Positions 48,253-57,056 of a stretch of 64,000 nt of DNA are shown here, in pieces. The DNA lies in the NCBI RefSeq assembly GCF_001424545.1, contig NZ_LMQL01000001.1:334654-398653 (forward strand), in the 5' to 3' direction. Every line of letters starts with the position of its first letter. Within the stretch, counting starts at the first letter, position 1. Source of the stretch: Ramlibacter sp. Leaf400 (GTDB taxonomy: Bacteria; Pseudomonadota; Gammaproteobacteria; Burkholderiales; Burkholderiaceae_C). A program made the position numbers and the translations under genes. Under the pieces are notes generated by a model. It was not told the DNA's origin, did no database searches, and was given only the letters and a program-made list of their open reading frames with translations.

Positions 48253-49386
48253 CTACTCGCGCACCCGGCCCCGCGAGTCGATCAGGCTCAGCTCCACCAG
48301 CTTGGAGCCGACCCGCTCGTTGATGAAGTGCACCCGAAAGCCCCCCACGCTCAGGTCGTCCAGGCCTTCCAGCGCCTTGCGCAGGCGCGCACGCGACGGC
48401 TCGCGCGAGATGCGGCGCAGCGCCTCGGTGTAGACGCCCGCCGCGATGTAGCCTTCGAGCATGTAGACGTTGGGCTTGCCGGCCTGGGCGGCCGTGGCAT
48501 CGGCCAGCAGGTCGCGCACCACGGCGATCCTGGAGCCGTCGCTCTTGGGCACCACGCGCACCACCACAACGCCGGCGCCGGTGGCGCCGAGCTCCTCGGC
48601 CAGCAGGCTTTCGCCGGTGTTGGAGAAGCCGTAGATCGGACCGCGGAAGCCCTTGGCGCGCAGGTCGCGCACCGAGCTGGCGGCGCCGTTGGCGTCGCCC
48701 ACCACCAGCACCGACTCGGGCTTGCTGGCCAGGGTCTTGTCCACGCTGGAGGCCACGCTGCCGCTGGCCACCGCGTTGCGGGCCACCAGGTTGGCGCCCA
48801 TCGCGCTCATGGTGCGCACGGCGGAATCGAGCGCCGCCATCGACTCGCCGTCGCTGCCGTGCAGGATGGCCAGCTTGCGCGCGCCCAGCGTCTCGGCGTG
48901 CTTGGTGATGGCCGCGGCCTCCTCCGAGTAGCCCGGGCGGATGGAATAGACGTTGGGGTAGAGCGCGCCGCGCAGTTCGTCGGCCGCCGCCATGGGCGCG
49001 AACATCACGACGTCGCTTTCCTTGATCAGCGGATAGGCGGCCGTGACCTGGGGCGAGCCGTAGTAGCCGAACAGCGAGAGCACGCCTTGTCCCAGCAGCT
49101 TTTTCGTGTTCTCCGCGGTGGTGGCGGGGTTGCCGCGGTCGTCCAGCGTCACCAGTTCGATCTTGCGGCCGTTGATGCCGCCGGCGGCGTTGACCCGGTC
49201 GAAGTACAGCCTGGCGCCTTGCGAGAACGGCGCGGCCAGCGCCGAGCCGGGGCCGGTGAGGGCCACCGACTGGCCGATGACGATGCTGGACTTGGTGACG
49301 CCGTCCGGCTCGGCGAGGGCCGCGGTGCCGGCCGCGGCGAGGACGGCTACGATGGCGGTTCGCGCCCACTGGCGGATCGAATGCAT
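48253..49386 (-). CDS. Leu/Ile/Val-type ABC substrate-binding protein (orphan)
   Basis: 377 residues from ATG 49386 with AAGGAAA upstream. Signal peptide MHSIRQWARTAIVAVLAAAGTAALA, then the type-1 periplasmic binding fold: IVIGQSVALTGPGSALAAPFSQGARLYFDRVNAAGGINGRKIELVTLDDRGNP is the LivJ/LivK opening. No permease or ATPase genes are adjacent, so it either works with a transporter encoded elsewhere or as a sensor. Ligand unknown. Confidence 0.9.
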   Translation of the reverse strand: MHSIRQWARTAIVAVLAAAGTAALAEPDGVTKSSIVIGQSVALTGPGSALAAPFSQGARLYFDRVNAAGGINGRKIELVTLDDRGNPATTAENTKKLLGQGVLSLFGYYGSPQVTAAYPLIKESDVVMFAPMAAADELRGALYPNVYSIRPGYSEEAAAITKHAETLGARKLAILHGSDGESMAALDSAVRTMSAMGANLVARNAVASGSVASSVDKTLASKPESVLVVGDANGAASSVRDLRAKGFRGPIYGFSNTGESLLAEELGATGAGVVVVRVVPKSDGSRIAVVRDLLADATAAQAGKPNVYMLEGYIAAGVYTEALRRISREPSRARLRKALEGLDDLSVGGFRVHFINERVGSKLVELSLIDSRGRVRE

Positions 49387-49448
49387 GGGTTTCCTTGGGT
49401 CGACGGATTTCAGAGATTTCAGCTCAGCAGGAACTATAGGATTCACCC

Positions 49449-51515
49449 TTGAATTCGGGCATCGGCATTCCCCCTAGCATTCGCGGTCCGCAGCAGGTGC
49501 GTGGCGCCTGCCCGCACGACTGCCCCGACACCTGCGCGCTGGTGACCACCGTGGTCGACGGCGTCGCGGTCAAGGTGCAGGGCAACCCCGAGCACCGGCC
49601 CACCGACGGCGTGCTGTGCGCCAAGGTCTCGCGCTACACCGAACGCACCTACCACGACGAGCGCCTGCTGCGGCCGCTGCGCCGCGCCGGGCCCAAGGGC
49701 TCGGGCCGCTTCGAGCCGGTGGGCTGGGACGAGGCGCTGGACGACATCGCCGCGCGCCTGAAGGACATCGCGGCGCGCGACCCGCAGGCCATCCTGCCCT
49801 ACAGCTACTGCGGCACCATGGGCCTGGTGCAGGGCGAGGGCATGGCGGCGCGCTTCTTCCACCGCCTGGGCGCGTCGCTGCTCGATCGCACGATCTGCGC
49901 CAGCGCCGGCGGCGCCGGCCTCACCCACACCTTGGGCGGCAAGGTGGGCATGAAGGTGGAGTTCTTTGCCGAGGCCCGGCTGATCCTGATCTGGGGCAGC
50001 AACTCCATCACCAGCAACCTGCACTTCTGGCGGCTGGCGCAGGAGGCCAAGCGCAACGGCGCGCGGCTGGTGTGCATCGACCCGCGCCGCACCGAGACCG
50101 CCGAGAAGTGCCACGAGCACCTGGCCCTGCTGCCCGGCACCGACGCGGCGCTGGCGCTGGCCCTGATGCACGAGCTGATCGAGCACGACTGGCTGGACCA
50201 CGACTACCTGGCGCAGCACACACTCGGCTGGGAGGCGCTGCGCGAGCGCGCGCTGCGCTGGTCGCCCGAACGCGCCGCGATGGTGTGCGGCCTCCCGGCG
50301 CAGCAGATCCGCGACCTGGCGCGCGAATACGGCACCACCCGGCCGGCGGCGATCCGCCTGAACTACGGCATGCAGCGGGTGCGCGGCGGCGGCAACGCGG
50401 CCCGCGCCGTGGCCTGCCTGCCGGCGCTCACCGGCGCCTGGCGCCACCGCGCGGGCGGGCTGCTGCTGTCCAGCTCCGGCTGGTCGCCGGCCGACCGTGC
50501 GGCGCTGCAGCGGCCCGACCTGCTGGCCGGACGCACGCCGCGCGTGGTCAACATGAGCACCATCGGCGACGACCTGCTGCGGCCCACCTCGCCGGCCTTT
50601 GGTCCGCGCATCGAGGCGCTGGTGGTCTACAACAGCAACCCGGTGGCGGTGGCGCCCGAGTCGGCCCGCGTGGTGCAGGGCTTCGCGCGCGAGGACCTGT
50701 TCACCGTGGTGCTGGAGCAGTTCCAGACCGACACGGCCGACTACGCCGACTACGTGCTGCCGGCCACCACGCAGCTGGAGCACTGGGACCTGCACACCGC
50801 CTACGGCCACACCGACGTTCTGCTCAACCGGCCCGCCGTGGCGCCGCTGGGCGAGGCCCGGCCCAACACGCAGGTGTTCCGCGATCTGGCATCGCGCATG
50901 GGTTTCCAGGATCCCTGCTTCTCCGACACCGACGAGCAGATGTGCCGCCAGGGCTGCGGCAGCCGCATCGATTTCGACGAGCTGCTGGACAAGGGGTTCA
51001 CCTCGCTGCCGGTGCCGGACGCGCCTTTCGCGCACGGCGGCTTCCCCACGGCGTCGGGCCGCTGCGAGTTCTTCAGCGCGGCGCTCGCGCGGCAGGGCCT
51101 GGACGGCCTGCCCGACCACCTGCCGAATTACGAGGTGGCCGGCGCGTCGCAACACTTCCCGCTGGCGATGATCTCGCCGCCGGCGCGCAATTTCCTCAAT
51201 TCCACCTTCGTCAACCTGCGCAGCCTTCGCGACATCGAGCGCCAGCCGGTGCTGGAGATCCATCCCCTCGACGCGCAGCCGCGCGGCATCCAGGATGGCG
51301 GCGTGGTGCGGGTGTTCAACGAACGCGGCGAATACCACTGCAAGGCGCAAGTCTGTGAACGCGCGCGCCCCGGCGTGGTCAATGGCCTCGGGATCTGGTG
51401 GCGCAAGTTCGGGCTGGCCGGCACCAACGTCAACCAGCTCACCAGCCAGCGGCTGACGGACCTGGGCAACGGACCGGTGTTCTACGACTGCCTGGTGGAC
51501 GTGCAACCGGCGTGA
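49449..51515 (+). CDS. Molybdopterin-dependent oxidoreductase with [4Fe-4S] cluster
   Basis: 688 residues, probable TTG start at 49449. An N-terminal Cys-x3-Cys-x3-Cys-x27-Cys set (C21, C25, C29, C57) binds a [4Fe-4S] cluster. DMSO-reductase family blocks follow: GWDEALDDIAARLKDIA, YCGTMGLVQGEG, LIWGSNSITSNLHFW, IDPRRTETAEKCHEHLALLPGTDAALALALMHELI and a C-terminal molydopterin dinucleotide-binding domain (FLNSTFVNLRS, VLEIHPLDAQPRGIQDG). No signal peptide or Tat motif, so cytoplasmic. Substrate and electron partner unknown; no small subunit is adjacent. Confidence 0.9.
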   Translation: MNSGIGIPPSIRGPQQVRGACPHDCPDTCALVTTVVDGVAVKVQGNPEHRPTDGVLCAKVSRYTERTYHDERLLRPLRRAGPKGSGRFEPVGWDEALDDIAARLKDIAARDPQAILPYSYCGTMGLVQGEGMAARFFHRLGASLLDRTICASAGGAGLTHTLGGKVGMKVEFFAEARLILIWGSNSITSNLHFWRLAQEAKRNGARLVCIDPRRTETAEKCHEHLALLPGTDAALALALMHELIEHDWLDHDYLAQHTLGWEALRERALRWSPERAAMVCGLPAQQIRDLAREYGTTRPAAIRLNYGMQRVRGGGNAARAVACLPALTGAWRHRAGGLLLSSSGWSPADRAALQRPDLLAGRTPRVVNMSTIGDDLLRPTSPAFGPRIEALVVYNSNPVAVAPESARVVQGFAREDLFTVVLEQFQTDTADYADYVLPATTQLEHWDLHTAYGHTDVLLNRPAVAPLGEARPNTQVFRDLASRMGFQDPCFSDTDEQMCRQGCGSRIDFDELLDKGFTSLPVPDAPFAHGGFPTASGRCEFFSAALARQGLDGLPDHLPNYEVAGASQHFPLAMISPPARNFLNSTFVNLRSLRDIERQPVLEIHPLDAQPRGIQDGGVVRVFNERGEYHCKAQVCERARPGVVNGLGIWWRKFGLAGTNVNQLTSQRLTDLGNGPVFYDCLVDVQPA

Positions 51516-52615
51516 AGGGCAGGTGGCTGGTGGCGTCGGGTCTGGTTGCGTTGGTCGTCGCGGGCACGCTCGCCTGCCTGGGCGGCTGCTCCAACATGGG
51601 CTACTACTGGCAGTCGGCCACGGGGCACCTGCGCATCCTGCAGGCGGCCCGGCCGGTGCAGGAGTGGATGGTCGACGACCACGCCCCGCAGCGGCTCAAG
51701 GAGCGCCTGGCCCTGAGCCAGCGCATCCGCGCCTTCGCCTCCAGCGAGCTGCACCTGCCGGACAACCCCAGCTACCGCCGCTACGCCGACCTGCAGCGCA
51801 CGGCCGTGGTGTGGAACGTGGTGGCCGCGCCGGAGTTCTCGCTCAAGCTCAAGAACTGGTGCTTCCCGGTGACCGGCTGCGTCGGCTACCGCGGCTACTT
51901 CGATGAAGCGGAAGCGCGCGCCGAGGCCGAGAGCCTGCGGTCGCAGGGCTACGAGGCGGCCACCTACGCGGTGCCCGCCTATTCCACGCTGGGCTGGATG
52001 AACTGGGCTGGCGGCGACCCGCTGCTGAACACCTTCATCCACTACCCCGAGGGCGAGCTGGCCCGGCTGATCTTCCACGAGCTGGCGCACCAGGTGATCT
52101 ACGCCAAGGACGACACCATGTTCAACGAGTCGTTCGCCACCGCGGTCGAGCGCCTGGGCGTGGAGCGCTGGCTGCAGACGCAGGCGACCGCGCAGGCGCG
52201 CAGCGACTACGAGCGCTACAACGAGCGCCGCAACCAGTTCCGAAAGCTCACGCGCGCCACGCGCGCCGGCCTGGAGGCGATCTACGAACGGGGCAACGGG
52301 CTGACCGACGAACAGCGGCGCGGACGCAAGGACCAGGTGCTGGCGGGCTTTCGCGCGGAGTACGCGCGCATCCGCGACGGCTGGAACCTGGAGCCAGCGC
52401 GGCTTCGCACCACCGACGAATGGGTGGCCAACGCCAACAACGCTTCGTTTGGCGCGCAGGCCGCCTACGACGACCTGGTGCCCGGCTTCGAAGGCCTGTT
52501 CGAATCGGTCGGCCGCGACTGGACCCGGTTCTATGATGAAGCGAAGCGGCTGGCCACGCTGCCCCGGTTCGAACGCCACGAATACCTCAAGCGCAAGGAG
52601 ACGCCACGTGCCTGA
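51512..52615 (+). CDS. Predicted aminopeptidase lipoprotein (DUF2265-like)
   Basis: 367 residues from GTG 51512, overlapping the previous stop by 4 nt (GTGA). Signal sequence with a lipobox near Cys26 (LGGC). The family blocks are GYYWQSATGHLRILQAARPV, VTGCVGYRGYFDEA, TLGWMNWAGGDPLLNTF and the zinc motif H189-E-L-A-H193 in LIFHELAHQVIYAKDDTMFNESFATAVE, where the later Glu completes a gluzincin site. Known as putative aminopeptidases; activity in this family is mostly predicted. Confidence 0.88.
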   Translation: MKGRWLVASGLVALVVAGTLACLGGCSNMGYYWQSATGHLRILQAARPVQEWMVDDHAPQRLKERLALSQRIRAFASSELHLPDNPSYRRYADLQRTAVVWNVVAAPEFSLKLKNWCFPVTGCVGYRGYFDEAEARAEAESLRSQGYEAATYAVPAYSTLGWMNWAGGDPLLNTFIHYPEGELARLIFHELAHQVIYAKDDTMFNESFATAVERLGVERWLQTQATAQARSDYERYNERRNQFRKLTRATRAGLEAIYERGNGLTDEQRRGRKDQVLAGFRAEYARIRDGWNLEPARLRTTDEWVANANNASFGAQAAYDDLVPGFEGLFESVGRDWTRFYDEAKRLATLPRFERHEYLKRKETPRA

Positions 52616-52994
52616 CATCCACATCGAACGCGAGCACAGCCTCGGGTTGCCGCGCGCCCGCGAGCTGGCGTTCAAGTGGGCCGAGGCCGCCGAGAGCCGG
52701 CTCGGCATGGCGTGCACCTACGAGGAAGGCAAGACCTCGGACCTGGTCAGCTTCACCCGCTCGGGCGCCAACGGCGAACTGCGCGTGACCAAGGACCGCT
52801 TCGAACTGCATGCCCGCCTGGGCTTCCTGATGGGTGCCTTCAAGGACCGCATCGAGACCGAGATCGAGCGCAACCTCGACGACCTGCTGCGCCAGGACGA
52901 TCCGGTGCATGCCTTCGAGGAGGGCGTCGCCCAGCACGCCGCCAGGAAGGCCGGGAAGACCCCGGCCAAGCCGGCCCGCACGCGCAAGGCCTGA
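52608..52994 (+). CDS. Polyhydroxyalkanoic acid system family protein
   Basis: 128 residues from GTG 52608, overlapping the aminopeptidase gene by 8 nt. Begins with PDIHIEREHSLGLPRARELAFKWAE, the opening of the PHA_gran_rgn family (small proteins associated with PHA granule operons). The C-terminus is Lys/Ala-rich (ARKAGKTPAKPARTRKA), similar to nucleoid/granule-linking tails. First gene of the lipid-storage neighbourhood. Confidence 0.85.
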   Translation: MPDIHIEREHSLGLPRARELAFKWAEAAESRLGMACTYEEGKTSDLVSFTRSGANGELRVTKDRFELHARLGFLMGAFKDRIETEIERNLDDLLRQDDPVHAFEEGVAQHAARKAGKTPAKPARTRKA

Positions 52995-53003
52995 GGTTCA
53001 ATC

Positions 53004-53034
53004 CGTCATCCCCGCGAGGCGGGGATCCAGTGCT
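53004..53034. repeat. Single dispersed palindrome (degenerate)
   Basis: CGTCATCCCCGCGAGGCGGGGATCCAG; one base shorter in the loop than other copies. Between convergent PHA-system and acyl-CoA-binding protein genes. Confidence 0.8.
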
Positions 53035-53063
53035 TTCCAACACAGCGCGCAGCGCGCGGTTCT

Positions 53064-53318
53064 TCAGCTGAGCGACTTGATCAGGTCCACGTACTGCTGC
53101 ATCGCGTCGTCGCTGGACGTCCCCTTCATCCCGTTCCACGCGTCCCACTTGGCGCGGCCCACCATGTCGCCGAAGCCGGGCTTCTTCTCGGCGTTGTCGC
53201 CCACGGTGGCCTGCTTGTAGAGGCCGTAGATCTTCAGCAGCGTGGCGTTGTCGGGCCGCTCGCTCAGGTTCTTGGAGTTGGCGACGGCGGCGTCGAAATC
53301 GGCTTTCAGGTCAGACAC
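53064..53318 (-). CDS. Acyl-CoA-binding protein
   Basis: 84 residues, GTG start at 53318 with GAGAGGAA upstream. Classic four-helix ACBP: LKADFDAAVANSKNL, ATLLKIYGLYKQATVGDN, and the KWDAWNGMKGTSSDDAMQQYVDLIK helix with Lys/Tyr ligands for CoA phosphate. Binds long-chain acyl-CoA in the cytosol. It is divergent from the wax synthase gene across 90 bp, consistent with supplying acyl-CoA to it. Confidence 0.93.
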   Translation of the reverse strand: MSDLKADFDAAVANSKNLSERPDNATLLKIYGLYKQATVGDNAEKKPGFGDMVGRAKWDAWNGMKGTSSDDAMQQYVDLIKSLS

Positions 53319-53408
53319 GTGGGGTTCCTCTCGGGAAAGTTCGCGGTATCTTAAGCGGCACCCCCCGCCCACAATAGAGGCCGACGTCCACTGACGCAAA
53401 GGCCCTGC

Positions 53409-54932
53409 ATGGTCACCCGCATCGTCCGCACCGCCGCCCAGGAAGCGGCCCAGCGCGCCACCCGCAAGGTGGTGGGCAACGCCTCGCGCATGGCCACGGG
53501 CCTGCTGGGACTGGCGGGCGAGCGCATGGCGAAGGTGGACACCGCCTGGCTGCGCATGGACTGCGACCACAACCTGATGATGATCCTGGGCGTGTGGACG
53601 CTGCGCCCCGGCATCTCGTACGAAGCGCTCTGCCAGCGCGTCGAGGAAAGGCTCCTGCAGTACCCGCGCTTTCGCCAGCGCGTGGTGGAGGACGCCGCCG
53701 GCGCCACCTGGGTCGACGACGGCAAGCTCGACGTGCGGCAGATGGTGGTGCGCGAGAAGCTCGCCCGCGGCCGCAAGGTTTCGCAGCAGGAGGCGCTGCA
53801 GGCCCGCATCGGCGAACTCGCGGTGCAGCCGCTGGACCGCCGCCGGCCGCTCTGGCAGCTGCACTTGGTGGAAGACTACGACGGCGGCAGCGCGATGATC
53901 ATCCGCATCCACCACTGCATCGCCGATGGCATCGCGCTGATCTCGGTCACGATGTCGCTGGTGGACGGCGGTGCCGCGCCGCCGCAGCGCAAGCCGCGCG
54001 GCGCGCCACAGGGTGCGGACGACTGGATCGCCGACACGCTGCTGCGGCCGCTGACCGACGTCGCGCTCAAGGCGCTGGACGCCGCGGGCGAAGGCGCGGC
54101 CCGGTCGATGCACCTGCTGCAGAACCCGCAGGCCGGGTTGTCGGGCTCGGTCGAACTGGCGCGCCTGGCCTACCAGGTGCTCAGCGACGCCGCCGCACTG
54201 GCCCTGATGCCGGACGACTCGCGCACCCGGCTCAAGGGCCAGCCGGTCGGCCGCAAGCGCGTGGCCTGGTGCGAACCGCTGCCGCTGGACGAGGTCAAGG
54301 CGGTGGGCAAGGCGCTGGATTGTTCGGTGAACGACGTGCTGCTGTCGTGCGTGGCGGGCGCCATCGGCGAGTACCTGCGCGGGCAGGGCGATGCGGTGGA
54401 GGGCCAGGAGATCCGCGCCATGGTGCCGGTGAACCTGCGTCCGCTGGACCAGGCCCACAAGCTGGGCAACCGCTTCGGCCTGGTGCCGCTGGTGCTGCCG
54501 ATCGGCATCGAGAACCCGATCGAGCGGGTGTACGAGGTGCGCCGGCGCATGAACGCTCTCAAGGGCAGCACCCAGCCCCTGCTGGCCTTCGGCGTGCTGA
54601 CGCTGGCGGGGCTGCTGGTCAAGCCGGCGCAGGACGCGATCATGGGCCTGTTCGGCAACAAGACCACGGCGGTGATGACCAACGTGCCGGGCCCGCGCGA
54701 GAAGCTGCGCTTCCTGGGCTCGACACTGGAGCAGACCATGTTCTGGGTGCCCCAGTCCGGCAACATCGGCCTGGGCGTGTCGATCCTGAGCTACGGCGGC
54801 GGCGTGCAGTTCGGTGTGATCACCGACACCGGCCTGTGCCCGCAGCCGCAGAAGATCATCGACGAGTTCCTGCCGGAATTCGCGCGGCTGTCGCTGGTGA
54901 CGCTGATGCTGCCCTGGGGCAGCGAGGGCTGA
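53409..54932 (+). CDS. Wax ester synthase / acyl-CoA:diacylglycerol acyltransferase
   Basis: 507 residues. WS/DGAT family: the active-site HHxxxDG motif is H168-H-C-I-A-D-G174; MIIRIHHCIADGIALI and the C-terminal NVPGPREKLRFLGSTLEQTMFWVPQSGNIGLGVSILSYGG are family signatures. Transfers acyl groups from acyl-CoA to fatty alcohols (wax esters) or diacylglycerol (TAG). An N-terminal extension of about 40 residues precedes the usual start region (DTAWLRMD). Neighbours are ACBP and, 4.2 kb away, a fatty acyl-CoA reductase. Confidence 0.93.
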   Translation: MVTRIVRTAAQEAAQRATRKVVGNASRMATGLLGLAGERMAKVDTAWLRMDCDHNLMMILGVWTLRPGISYEALCQRVEERLLQYPRFRQRVVEDAAGATWVDDGKLDVRQMVVREKLARGRKVSQQEALQARIGELAVQPLDRRRPLWQLHLVEDYDGGSAMIIRIHHCIADGIALISVTMSLVDGGAAPPQRKPRGAPQGADDWIADTLLRPLTDVALKALDAAGEGAARSMHLLQNPQAGLSGSVELARLAYQVLSDAAALALMPDDSRTRLKGQPVGRKRVAWCEPLPLDEVKAVGKALDCSVNDVLLSCVAGAIGEYLRGQGDAVEGQEIRAMVPVNLRPLDQAHKLGNRFGLVPLVLPIGIENPIERVYEVRRRMNALKGSTQPLLAFGVLTLAGLLVKPAQDAIMGLFGNKTTAVMTNVPGPREKLRFLGSTLEQTMFWVPQSGNIGLGVSILSYGGGVQFGVITDTGLCPQPQKIIDEFLPEFARLSLVTLMLPWGSEG

Positions 54933-54969
54933 TCGCCCGTCCGCGCGGCGCGTAGGCCCGACGGCAACC

Positions 54970-55062
54970 CGTCATTCCCGCGGAGGCGGGAATCCAGAGC
55001 TTCCGTCTCCGAGAAGCCGCGCAGGCGCGCTGCGCTGGGTCCCCGCCTGCGCGGGGACGACG
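54970..55062. repeat. Head-to-head pair of dispersed palindromes
   Basis: GTCATTCCCGCGGAGGCGGGAATCC, a spacer containing GCGCGCTGCGCTGGG, and inverted GTCCCCGCCTGCGCGGGGACGACG. Matches the structure of 9562-9650. Lies between convergent genes. Confidence 0.9.
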
Positions 55063-55077
55063 GGCTGGCCTTCCGGC

Positions 55078-55527
55078 CTACTGAGTTTCCTTCTCGAACA
55101 ACCGCTCATGCTCCTGCAGGTACAGCGCCCCCAGCTCTTCCCGCTGCCTGGGCTCCAGCACCTTCTTCGCCTCGGGGAAGAACTTCTGCTCTTCCTCCTG
55201 CAGGTGGTGCCCCACCTTGTGGACCAGCTTGCCCATCATCTCCAGCCACTCGGCCGAGCCTTCCTTGCTCTTGTCGAGCTCTTCCACCATCTCGTCCATC
55301 TCGTGGTGCTCGGCGATGGCGTGGCGGGCTTCGTCCACCGTGTCGTCGTGCTCGATCAGCGGGACGTAGAAGGCGCGTTCCTCGGCCGTTTCGTGGGCGG
55401 CCATCTCGGACCGGAGCTCGTCGAGCGCCTGCTTGCGCTCGTTGTGGTCGCCGATGCCCGACAGCAGGCGCTTGCAGATCGCGCGCTGACGTTCATGGCT
55501 TTGCAGAAGGGCTTGAAAGATGTCCAT
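55078..55527 (-). CDS. Hemerythrin HHE-domain protein
   Basis: 149 residues, all helical. Repeated His/Glu pattern of the HHE cation-binding domain: LLQSHERQRAI, EMAAHETAEERAFYVPL, AIAEHHEMDEMVEEL and KVGHHLQEEEQKFFPEAKKVL, giving the set of five His and two carboxylates for a diiron site. Probably senses or stores O2/NO or iron in the cytoplasm. Unlinked in function to its neighbours as far as can be seen. Confidence 0.88.
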   Translation of the reverse strand: MDIFQALLQSHERQRAICKRLLSGIGDHNERKQALDELRSEMAAHETAEERAFYVPLIEHDDTVDEARHAIAEHHEMDEMVEELDKSKEGSAEWLEMMGKLVHKVGHHLQEEEQKFFPEAKKVLEPRQREELGALYLQEHERLFEKETQ

Positions 55528-55597
55528 GGGCGGCAGTCTGGGGGGCCCGCCGTGCCCAGGGTGTAGTCCGGCGCCGCAGCCTCCGGCCCAGCAGCGC

Positions 55598-56371
55598 CTA
55601 TTCCTGGAGTTCGGCCTGGGCCAGCGCCACGTCCAGGCGCTCCTTGGCGTCGCAGGGCGTGCTGGCCGCCGCCCGTTCGTAAAGCTCGGTCGCCTCCGCC
55701 ATCCGCGACTCGCCTTCCAGCATCACCAGGCCGTTGGCGTACTCGATCATGCCGATGGCCGACTGCGGATGCAGCCGCAGCCCTTCCTGGAACAGCTTGA
55801 GTCCTGTCTCCTTCTTGGCCCCGTACGTCATGCCGCCGATCAGCGGCCCGACCTTGTCGATCACCTCGGAGTGGAAGGCGGCCAGCGCGATGTGCGCGTC
55901 GGCATGGCGGGGGCTGAGCCTGATCGCCTGCTCCAGCGATTCCTTGACCTTGCCGCCCAGGCCCTGCGCCAGCGCCTTGGCCACGCTGATCGCCTGGCTG
56001 TAGCGGCCGAGCGCATAGCCCTGCAGGTAGAAGGCCGAGGCGTTGCGCGGCTCCCGCTGGGCCTGCTCCAGGGCGCTGTGGGCGACCTGCTGGAACAGCT
56101 CCAGCCGCACCTTCTCCTTCTTCTCCAGGTAGGTGGCGTGGATGCAGGTGGCCCGGTTGGCCACGGTGATGCCCGGGCCACCGGCCTTGAGGCCGGCCTC
56201 GACCGCCTTTTGGAATTCACCCCGGTGGAACAGCGTCCAGGCCTGCAGCACGGCTTCGTCGGCCGGCAGCGGCTCGGCGTCGCCGGCGTGAAGGCGGGCC
56301 CAGCGGGCCCGCACGTCGGCCGGGCTGAAATCGAACTCCCCGGGGTGCGGGAACGACGCCCACTTGCCCAC
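55598..56371 (-). CDS. TPR-type hypothetical protein
   Basis: 257 residues from GTG 56371 (AGGAGA upstream). Helical repeats resembling tetratricopeptides: AWTLFHRGEFQKAVEAGLKAGG, KESLEQAIRLSPRHADAHIALAAFH and LKLFQEGLRLHPQSAIGMIEYANGLV; a TPR signature (A-x-x-L-x-P) appears several times. No signal peptide. Could be an assembly or scaffolding protein. Directly downstream of the TetR gene (15 nt), so likely in one operon with patatin and TetR. Confidence 0.75.
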   Translation of the reverse strand: MGKWASFPHPGEFDFSPADVRARWARLHAGDAEPLPADEAVLQAWTLFHRGEFQKAVEAGLKAGGPGITVANRATCIHATYLEKKEKVRLELFQQVAHSALEQAQREPRNASAFYLQGYALGRYSQAISVAKALAQGLGGKVKESLEQAIRLSPRHADAHIALAAFHSEVIDKVGPLIGGMTYGAKKETGLKLFQEGLRLHPQSAIGMIEYANGLVMLEGESRMAEATELYERAAASTPCDAKERLDVALAQAELQE

Positions 56372-56386
56372 GTTTGTCTCCTGTCG

Positions 56387-57055
56387 TTACTTCTCTTCCT
56401 GCCCGGCCGTGTACGCACCCACCAGGCCCAGCAGGTGCATTCGCTGGCCGTGTTCGAGATAGGGTACCAGCAGATGGAGCACGTGGTGCGCACCTCGCAA
56501 CAGCGCGGCCTGCGCACTCTCGGGCTCGAGCGCGCGGCGCGGATCGCGCACGTATTCGAAGCTCAGCCAATAGGTCAGCACCACCACCATGCTGTCTGCC
56601 GTGGGCTCGACCTCGCGCGAATCGATGTTCACCGCGCCGGCCCGGCTCATGCCGTCGAGCATCGCGCGGATGGCGCGGATCTTGTCCTTGAGCACCCGCT
56701 GGAAGTGCGTCTCCAGCCGGCGGTTCTTGGACAGCAGGTCGTTGAGGTCGCGGTAGAGGAAGCGGTATTGCCAGATCAGCTCGAACAGCGTGTGCATGAA
56801 GAACCAGGCGTCCTCCACGTCGCGCACGCCGTCGCTCGCGTTGAGCAGCTCCGTCAGGGCGCGCTCGTAGCGGTCGAAGAGCGAGTTGATCAGCTCGTCC
56901 TTGGCCGGGTAGTGGTAGTACAGGTTGCCCGGGCTGATGCCCAGTTCGGCCGAGATCAGCGTGGTGGAGACGTTCGGTTCGCCGAAGCGGTTGAACAGGT
57001 CGAGCGTGACCTCCAGGATGCGTTCGGCCGTGCGGCGAGGCGCCTTCTTGGCCAT
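56387..57055 (-). CDS. TetR/AcrR-family transcriptional regulator
   Basis: 222 residues from ATG 57055. HTH at residues about 10-55 (AERILEVTLDLFNRFGEPNVSTTLISAELGISPGNLYYHYPAKDELINSLF). The C-terminal helical domain (WFFMHTLFELIWQYRFLYRDLNDLLSKN) is that of the PsrA/FadR-like TetR_C group often found next to lipid genes. It follows the patatin gene by 1 nt, so may regulate its own operon in response to acyl-CoA or fatty acid; inference. Confidence 0.9.
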   Translation of the reverse strand: MAKKAPRRTAERILEVTLDLFNRFGEPNVSTTLISAELGISPGNLYYHYPAKDELINSLFDRYERALTELLNASDGVRDVEDAWFFMHTLFELIWQYRFLYRDLNDLLSKNRRLETHFQRVLKDKIRAIRAMLDGMSRAGAVNIDSREVEPTADSMVVVLTYWLSFEYVRDPRRALEPESAQAALLRGAHHVLHLLVPYLEHGQRMHLLGLVGAYTAGQEEK

Positions 57056-57056
57056 G

